NCBI RefSeq assembly: GCF_026262505.1
Contig: NC_067208.1
Coordinates: forward strand, 16,811,962-16,875,961
Direction: 5' to 3'
Length of the DNA stretch: 64,000 bases
From: Trichomonas vaginalis G3
Lineage: Eukaryota > Parabasalia > Trichomonadida > Trichomonadidae
Shown: piece by piece, positions 58,190 to 64,000 of the stretch
How positions within the stretch are numbered: the stretch's first letter is position 1
Layout: every line of letters starts with the position of its first letter
The notes under the pieces: model-generated
Databases searched by the model: none
The model's input: only the letters and a program-made list of their open reading frames with translations
Told to the model about the DNA's origin: nothing
Program-made: the position numbers and the translations under genes

Positions 58190-58557
58190 GATTGCCCGAA
58201 TTGTCAACAAACGCTCATTGCTGATGGGTTAGAGATTAAACCGTTATCGGCAAACTATTACATTATAACTACTACAATGCACCAGATTGCTCACCAGAAG
58301 ATTTTATTTCAAGTTTGTTTTATGCTGCTGAAATAGATGTCAGTTCAGATGCTGGAGTTACACCACTTTTTATGATGAACGAATGGCTCTCAACTGCTTG
58401 TGCTCTTCAATTAGTCAAAGAGTATTAGATTGTTTACATGAAAGATCCAAGAGGTCTTAATAACATCCCAATAGATGTTAGAAATAGGCAGCAAAACCTG
58501 GATCCCGTAAAGAAAGAGAAGAAAACCAAGCAGAAACAAGATGATTAAAATGTTATT
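58190..58557 (+). pseudogene. Host gene fragment of unknown family
   Basis: Coding-like stretches in more than one frame: NDCPNCQQTLIADGLEIKPL (a CxxC pair), SPEDFISSLFYAAEIDVSSD, and DPRGLNNIPIDVRNRQQ, ending with a Lys-rich tail before a stop at 58547. At least one frame change and one in-frame stop (TAG at about 58426) interrupt it. I do not recognise the parent protein. Confidence 0.4.
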
Positions 58558-58559
58558 TA

Positions 58560-59150
58560 TTGTTTGCTTTTTTATTTGGTTGTATTAATATTTATATCAT
58601 TCAAACCATTCAATATTGCTAAATAATTATGGAAATTTGATCAACAGATTTCATTATAATTTCACATTATTAACATGATTAACTTGAAAATGATATTATA
58701 GTTGTATTAATACGGTATGTTATAATCCTTTTATTGTTAATGGTTTAAATAAAGAATTAATATTCATAATTAAATATTTATCATAGATTGAATTTAATAA
58801 CTGCATTATGGCTTGATTGCAAAATCAAGCATGTATGTATGCAGAATTTATGAAATTCTTTAATCATATAAATTCGTTAATTTTATTTTTTGAGATTGAA
58901 CAGCTATATATGAGTAATATGGTATATGTATACTCCATATTACTAATGTATACTCTGGTAGGCAAACCCAAATTTTAGCTAAAAGTGACAGGGGAAAAAA
59001 ACGTTTAGTATTAAAAAAAAGACCGATGAGAGCTTCGTTCGAAATATAGAGGGAACTGAGAATGCGCAACCATTCTCAGGGAATATTGGATGCTATTCCC
59101 GTTCCCTCTGTATGGAAAATTGAGGTTTTCAAAGGAGTTAAAATAATATC
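58560..59150. other. Host-like AT-rich spacer
   Basis: No convincing gene. One perfect hairpin, GCTTGATT-GCAA-AATCAAGC at 58811-58830, and a short ATACTCCATATTAC/ATGTATACTC direct-repeat pair near 58920-58955 are the only structures seen. Confidence 0.5.
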
Positions 59151-59870
59151 AAATTTATACTAATTTACTTCAAAATACAAAAGTATTTGACAGCTAAAAT
59201 TAGTTACTTTAGCAAGCCTATCAATACCCTTTTACGATTATTGCTACTTTTTCGAAATAAAAGTAAAAACAAATTTATACTAATTTACTTCAAAATACAA
59301 AAGTATTTGACAGCTAAAATTAGTTACTTTAGCAAGCCTATCAATACCCTTTTACGATTATTGCTACTTTTTCGAAATAAAAGTAAAAACAAATTTATAC
59401 TAATTTACTTCAAAATACAAAAGTATTTGACAGCTAAAATTAGTTACTTTAGCAAGCCTATCAATACCCTTTTACGATTATTGCTACTTTTTCGAAATAA
59501 AAGTAAAAACAAATTTATACTAATTTACTTCAAAATACAAAAGTATTTGACAGCTAAAATTAGTTACTTTAGCAAGCCTATCAATACCCTTTTACGATTA
59601 TTGCTACTTTTTCGAAATAAAAGTAAAAACAAATTTATACTAATTTACTTCAAAATACAAAAGTATTTGACAGCTAAAATTAGTTACTTTAGCAAGCCTA
59701 TCAATACCCTTTTACGATTATTGCTACTTTTTCGAAATAAAAGTAAAAACAAATTTATACTAATTTACTTCAAAATACAAAAGTATTTGACAGCTAAAAT
59801 TAGTTACTTTAGCAAGCCTATCAATACCCTTTTACGATTATTGCTACTTTTTTCGAATAAAATAAATTTA
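59151..59870. repeat. 120-bp tandem array, six near-perfect copies
   Basis: Six copies of the same 120-bp unit starting AAATTTATACTAATTTACTT; only the last shows a few changes. Because 120 is a multiple of three, a long open frame of 40-residue repeats runs through it, but it lacks any sign of being a gene. Confidence 0.95.
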
Positions 59871-59962
59871 TTATCAAAACCTTTTTTTTCTTAGTAAAAA
59901 TAAACGAAATTTTTTACCTTATGAACTTTTTGATGGAAATATGCAAATTTAAAATAATAAAG

Positions 59963-60092
59963 AAAGCCGCGAGCGAAGCGATCGGCTTAGTTCGAAGATT
60001 TTGATTCAAATCTTTGCTGATCTGTAATTCGCGGAAGCCGCGAGCGAATCGAGCGGCTTAGGTCTAAGATTTTGATTCAAATCTTTGCTTAT
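59963..60092. repeat. Two copies of a GC-rich palindrome plus tail
   Basis: AAGCCGCGAGCGAAGCGATC and AAGCCGCGAGCGAATCGAGC, each followed by GGCTTA and GATTTTGATTCAAATCTTTGCT-like sequence (the latter itself a palindrome, GATTTTGATTCAAATC). Separation about 66 bp. Host-side repeat of unknown origin. Confidence 0.75.
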
Positions 60093-60528
60093 ATTCCTTA
60101 AATTCTTTATGAAACTCGCAACAGTTCCATAAAAAATTTTAAATTCTAAACTGTCGAAATTACCGATCGGTAATCACACCCTTCACGGGTGTGTCACTTT
60201 TAACAGGCGTGTCACTTTTAGTTAAAATTACCCCTACTCTCTGTACTACCATCAACTCAGAATTAATAATTGCGGTTAATATGATGTATTGAGTAATATA
60301 AATTACTAATAGGATAGTAAATTTTGTTGGAAGAGTAAAATATCCTACAGAAAAAAATCAATGTAAGCTCTCAAAATTTTATTTGAAAAAATCAAATTCA
60401 AATGATCAGATGTTCGTCCAATAATTTACATAATGTTAATTGGAATTCAACAATTTATTATATTTCAACCCAAACAATTTTGAACAATTCAGAAATGTTA
60501 AAAGTTCAATTTTTATTCAGAATAATTC
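60093..60528. other. Intergenic region with small hairpins
   Basis: Contains ACCGATCGGT (palindrome) and ACACCC-TTCAC-GGGTGT with nearby GTGTCACTTTTA repeats at about 60165-60222. No gene is evident, but coding-like sequence just before 60529 may be the lost 5' end of the next gene. Confidence 0.45.
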
Positions 60529-61455
60529 ATGATTCTGCTACGATTTCATCGAGATGATGCATCATGGAATGAATACTATCCCCGAGTCAATAGTCCCACA
60601 ATATATTCTAATCGTCAAACTCAGTTATCCGCAAATGGAAACATTTTTGTTACATTATCAACATTTTCACGAATTTCCAAAGCAATTGATATTGAAAGTG
60701 GAAATCTTCTTGTTACTGACTCGAAATTTACTTCATGTTCAGCTCTAAATGGAGGAGGAATCTACATAACTTCAAATTCTGGTATTTTTGTTCGTTTGAA
60801 TTCAAATGATTGCAGCTGCTCGGGCAATGTTGCCTTTATTTACTCAAAGTCATCTAATTTCTTGGGAATTTCGAACTCAATTACACAAGCAAATGGAAAT
60901 GGATTCAATGGAATATCAATTAACAATGGTAAGCAAAATTTGACGACAACCAATATTAGTAAGTCTTATCAATTGATTAATTCCGCTTATTTATTTAATC
61001 AATGTGATATATCTCATGGAAATATTTCTTTATGTACAATCATAGATAATGCAGCTACTCAAAGAGTTTCTTATTTGGGTTATCAGCAATATCGTATTAA
61101 ATGCACAGTATATGCACGAAACAGTGGCTCAGATTGTATTATTTTTGAAAATTCAAATGCATATTTTCAAATTGAAAACAGTATAATTGTTGAAAACTCT
61201 GCACCATTATTTTCAAAAAGTCAAAGTGGAAATGGAGGACTAATATATAATTCATATTATAGCAATCCATCAATTTCAGATTATGGTTGCATCATATCAA
61301 ATGAATTACATGAAACAAATACTACATCCATGTTCGCCAAGGAATTTTGTCAAGCTGCAATATTTAAACCCTCAACAATCGAAACTATTAACTTGGATGA
61401 TGAGATAGACTTAACTATCAATACTTTGATGCTTTCATTCATTTATTGGACATGA
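60529..61455 (+). CDS. Right-handed beta-helix / PMP-like surface protein, short member
   Basis: 308 residues with repeated beta-helix motifs (DSKFTSCSALNGGGIYI, SSNFLGISNSITQANGNG, NAYFQIENSIIVENSAP), like the polymorphic-membrane-protein and pectin-lyase-fold families expanded on trichomonad surfaces. No signal peptide or membrane span is visible, and coding-like sequence continues upstream of the ATG in another frame (through LNNSEMLKVQFLFRIIHD). The gene is therefore probably shortened at its 5' end, and the C-terminal anchor of full-length relatives is absent. Host gene. Confidence 0.55.
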   Translation: MILLRFHRDDASWNEYYPRVNSPTIYSNRQTQLSANGNIFVTLSTFSRISKAIDIESGNLLVTDSKFTSCSALNGGGIYITSNSGIFVRLNSNDCSCSGNVAFIYSKSSNFLGISNSITQANGNGFNGISINNGKQNLTTTNISKSYQLINSAYLFNQCDISHGNISLCTIIDNAATQRVSYLGYQQYRIKCTVYARNSGSDCIIFENSNAYFQIENSIIVENSAPLFSKSQSGNGGLIYNSYYSNPSISDYGCIISNELHETNTTSMFAKEFCQAAIFKPSTIETINLDDEIDLTINTLMLSFIYWT

Positions 61456-61858
61456 TTTTCTATTTCAAAGATAAATTATTCAATATACCAAAATAAGTGA
61501 ATATCTTTTGCTTTGTGAATAAATACCATGTTTTGTTTCATATGCTTTTTCAAAAACATACAGACTCGCCTAATAAATACTGCTTAATATTCAGCAAGAT
61601 AAAAAATGGAGAAGTAATTCAAACGAGCATTTGAGAATTAGTACTATGGGATGCAACACATTTGAAATGATGTAGAAAATGAGGATATATGGTTAAGATA
61701 GAGTCAAACTTGATGCAAATTCAGTTCGATCGGTAGAATGAATGATTTTCAGTAATATTTAAATAAAAGTAGCTCACAATACAAATGTAAGATCACAAAA
61801 ATTTTTTGTTGAAATTTGAATTTTATCGAATTTGAATCCTTTACAACAATTTCGTACA
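61456..61858. other. Intergenic spacer between host genes
   Basis: About 400 bp of AT-rich sequence with no gene or repeat recognised. Confidence 0.5.
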
Positions 61859-61874
61859 GTTCATTTCATTTATT
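61859..61874 (+). promoter_or_regulatory. Initiator-like TCATTT before the ankyrin gene
   Basis: TTCATTTCATTTATT directly precedes the ATG. TCA followed by pyrimidine and A/T is the known trichomonad initiator (Inr), usually within 20 bases of the start codon. Element genes lack it and use TATTTTTAT-like contexts instead. Confidence 0.55.
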
Positions 61875-63554
61875 ATGACAACATTAACGCAGGATATGCT
61901 TCCTGAATCATGTACATTACTTATTAAGTATTGCGATATGATTTGGTCCATCAATGAATCGAATTACAAAACAATTTTAGAAGCAATTTCAAATTGTATC
62001 GAAACAGACCTGCTCTCGATTGAGCAAATCCTACAAATTTCTGACTTCATTGCAGAGACAAGGCCGAATGATTTGAGATATGTCTTCAAAGTTTGCAAAA
62101 AACTTTTACAAAAAAATAATTTACAGAATGGATACTCATTATTCACTAGATCGCAGCATTTACGCGCATTACTTGTTAAAGAGAACCTCATTACCGGTTT
62201 CATACCCCCTCAATTCATTCCTAAAACCCAAGATGAAATTTTCGAAATCTTCCAACCACAGTCGTTCGAACATGCCATACTCTGGGATGACTTAGACCAT
62301 CTCCAAAAACTCTGTCTCTACCCAGAGTTTGACTACAATATCTCTCTAAACGGAACTACTTTAATTGATATGTCAACAAAGTACGGATCCGTCACTTGCT
62401 TCCGTTATCTGCTCATGAACAATGCTCGAATCACAAATATTACCCTTGAAAACTCATTTATCGGTAACAATTACGAGATTGTTCATATTTGTGAAAGATC
62501 TCTTCCTATTACAGCGATTTGTATGATAAATGCTGTTCACAACTATCATAACGAGACAGTACAATACTTACAAACCAAATATAGGCTTGATTACACATGG
62601 TCTAATGCGTTTTATTCATGTAATTTACCATGTTTCTTCAACAAACTATTTTTAACAAATGACATCAATTCTGTTGATTCCCAAGGCAATAATGCATTGA
62701 TGGTAAGTGTTAAAGCAGGTATTTGTCCTGTTGTTGAGTTTCTTTTGGACAACAACGCTATGATTGATAAAAAGAATGGACAAGGAAATACTCCTTTGAT
62801 GTTGGCCGCTCAAAACAACCAAACAAAAGTCATTTCTCTTCTTTTGAAGAGAGGAAGCCAAATGGAGATGCAAGGATCGAATGGAAAAACTCCTTTGTTG
62901 CATGCAGCTTCTTGTGATAAACTAGAAAGTGTTGTTTTACTTCTGAAAAATGGTGCAAATATCGAAAGTAAAGATGGAAATGAAAGAACACCTTTGATTT
63001 ACGCATCAATGAATGGAAAAACAGATATTGTGAATGTTCTACTTGATTTCGGAGCAAACACAGAAGCAAGGGATCATCAGATGTGGACATCTTTAATGAT
63101 CGCTTCTCATTATAATCGCGTTGAAGTTGTCAAACTCCTTTTGGAAAGAAATGCTGATAAAGAAGCTGCTGATGTCCAAAATTTGACTTCAATTCTGATT
63201 GCAACTGAGAATAACAATGTTGATGTTGTTAAACTACTTGTTGACAAAGGTTGTAATATAGAGGCATGCGGATTCAATGGAATGACTGCTTTGTTGAGTG
63301 CAAATTCTAAAAACTATGTTAACATCATGAAAATTTTGCTGGAAAAGAATGCAAATATCGAACATCATGATGTTAATGGAAGAACTCCTTTGATTTACGC
63401 AGCTATGAATAATAATGTTGAAGCGTTTAAATTACTTATTGAATATAAGGCTGATATCAATGCTACAGATAATGATGGATTTAATTCATTGAATTACGCA
63501 ACACAAAATAACTGTGAACAAATTTTGGAAATTCTTTCAGGACTTTCTAAATAA
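61875..63554 (+). CDS. Ankyrin-repeat protein with DUF3447-like N-terminal region
   Basis: 559 residues, intact. The first 260 residues resemble the helical DUF3447-type region of trichomonad ankyrin proteins (ILWDDLDHLQKLCLYPEFDY, LIDMSTKYGSVTCFRYLLMN). About nine ankyrin repeats fill residues 268-559, with GNTPLMLAAQNNQTKVISLL as a clear example. These scaffold proteins form one of the largest gene families in trichomonads. An Inr-like motif precedes the ATG, and the stop runs into TAAATAAAA, which fits the trichomonad UAAA polyadenylation signal overlapping the stop. Confidence 0.92.
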   Translation: MTTLTQDMLPESCTLLIKYCDMIWSINESNYKTILEAISNCIETDLLSIEQILQISDFIAETRPNDLRYVFKVCKKLLQKNNLQNGYSLFTRSQHLRALLVKENLITGFIPPQFIPKTQDEIFEIFQPQSFEHAILWDDLDHLQKLCLYPEFDYNISLNGTTLIDMSTKYGSVTCFRYLLMNNARITNITLENSFIGNNYEIVHICERSLPITAICMINAVHNYHNETVQYLQTKYRLDYTWSNAFYSCNLPCFFNKLFLTNDINSVDSQGNNALMVSVKAGICPVVEFLLDNNAMIDKKNGQGNTPLMLAAQNNQTKVISLLLKRGSQMEMQGSNGKTPLLHAASCDKLESVVLLLKNGANIESKDGNERTPLIYASMNGKTDIVNVLLDFGANTEARDHQMWTSLMIASHYNRVEVVKLLLERNADKEAADVQNLTSILIATENNNVDVVKLLVDKGCNIEACGFNGMTALLSANSKNYVNIMKILLEKNANIEHHDVNGRTPLIYAAMNNNVEAFKLLIEYKADINATDNDGFNSLNYATQNNCEQILEILSGLSK

Positions 63555-64000
63555 AAAGAAATTATTGTTTTTTGTTGAGAATCTGTTTTAAAGTTTTTTT
63601 TTCTTTTCTTTTCCTATATTGAAAATACCATCCTACTGTATATTTCCCTATATTTACATTCGTATCCATCAATGAAATGAGTCAACATTAACTGTACAAC
63701 TATCAAGATTTTTTTCTAATATCGGATATTTCCGGTCACTGTATAAACTTTGTTGTTCTAATTTGGATTGTCTTATTATAATTTTTTGTGTATGTATTCT
63801 GATTTTTTCCAAAAATTATTGGAATATTTTTTTTATGATATAAAATTGAGTTTTTATTTAAATAAAAGCAATATTCAAACAAGATAATGTCTGTTTGTTA
63901 TTTGAAAATAAATTAACTCTATTAAAATCCTTTTTCCAAATGAGATTTTTAGTTTAAACATGGATTTTAACTATTGTTAAATATAGAAATCTCAGAAATC
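63555..64000. other. Downstream AT-rich spacer
   Basis: The 3' flank of the ankyrin gene. It includes the likely polyadenylation signal at its start; nothing else is recognised up to the window end. Confidence 0.5.

Noticed and set aside
59187-59894. A 235-codon open frame with six 40-residue repeats
   Set aside because: It exists only because the 120-bp tandem unit is a multiple of three and lacks stops in one frame. There is no start context, no similarity to a protein family and no function signal.

Overview
The window reads as AT-rich nuclear DNA of a parabasalid protist (Trichomonas or Tritrichomonas type). Only the right flank is host-like: an ankyrin-repeat gene of the large trichomonad family, a short surface-type beta-helix gene, tandem repeats and gene debris. 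Everything from base 1 to about 57.5 kb is Maverick/Polinton DNA, a virus-like, protein-primed DNA transposon family.

The Maverick DNA forms a three-level nest. Element A, the oldest, is cut by the left window edge and by a ragged end near 57.53 kb. It occupies 1-9940 and 57003-57530. Element B (9941-57002) landed in A's DNA polymerase gene. It is bounded by inverted repeats of about 665 bp that are almost identical and by a 5-bp target duplication ATCTT. Element C (21753-45511) landed in a T5orf172-type gene of B, with a 6-bp duplication AAACAA and inverted repeats that begin with a homopolymer tract. Without C, B is about 23.3 kb and C is about 23.8 kb, normal sizes for trichomonad Mavericks. 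The order of events is A, then B, then C.

A carries a jelly-roll candidate, a fibre gene, a primase-helicase between two oppositely oriented tandem arrays, small genes, an integrase and part of a B-family polymerase. B carries capsid, penton-like, packaging ATPase, fibre, integrase, KilA-N, polymerase and HNH nuclease genes, plus small virion-type proteins. One small DNA-binding-type protein gene sits inside each of its terminal repeats. C carries a Dam-type methylase, penton-like paralogues, fibre, integrase, polymerase, KilA-N, ATPase, helicase, capsid and coiled-coil genes. A, B and C each contain both whole genes and broken ones. The stretch 35.3-43.3 kb of C is heavily broken, or poorly assembled.

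The strongest new signals are these. (1) A fibre gene beside a penton-like gene in all three elements, each with a phage-tail-type tip that has been swapped between unrelated stalks. (2) A 26-bp double hairpin lying in frame inside two unrelated genes of B, with paired compensatory changes. (3) A perfect hairpin inside the KilA-N genes that differs between B and C by a compensated base pair. (4) A stand-alone copy of the HNH nuclease's C-terminal domain encoded in B's terminal repeats. (5) Opposed repeat arrays on both sides of A's primase-helicase.
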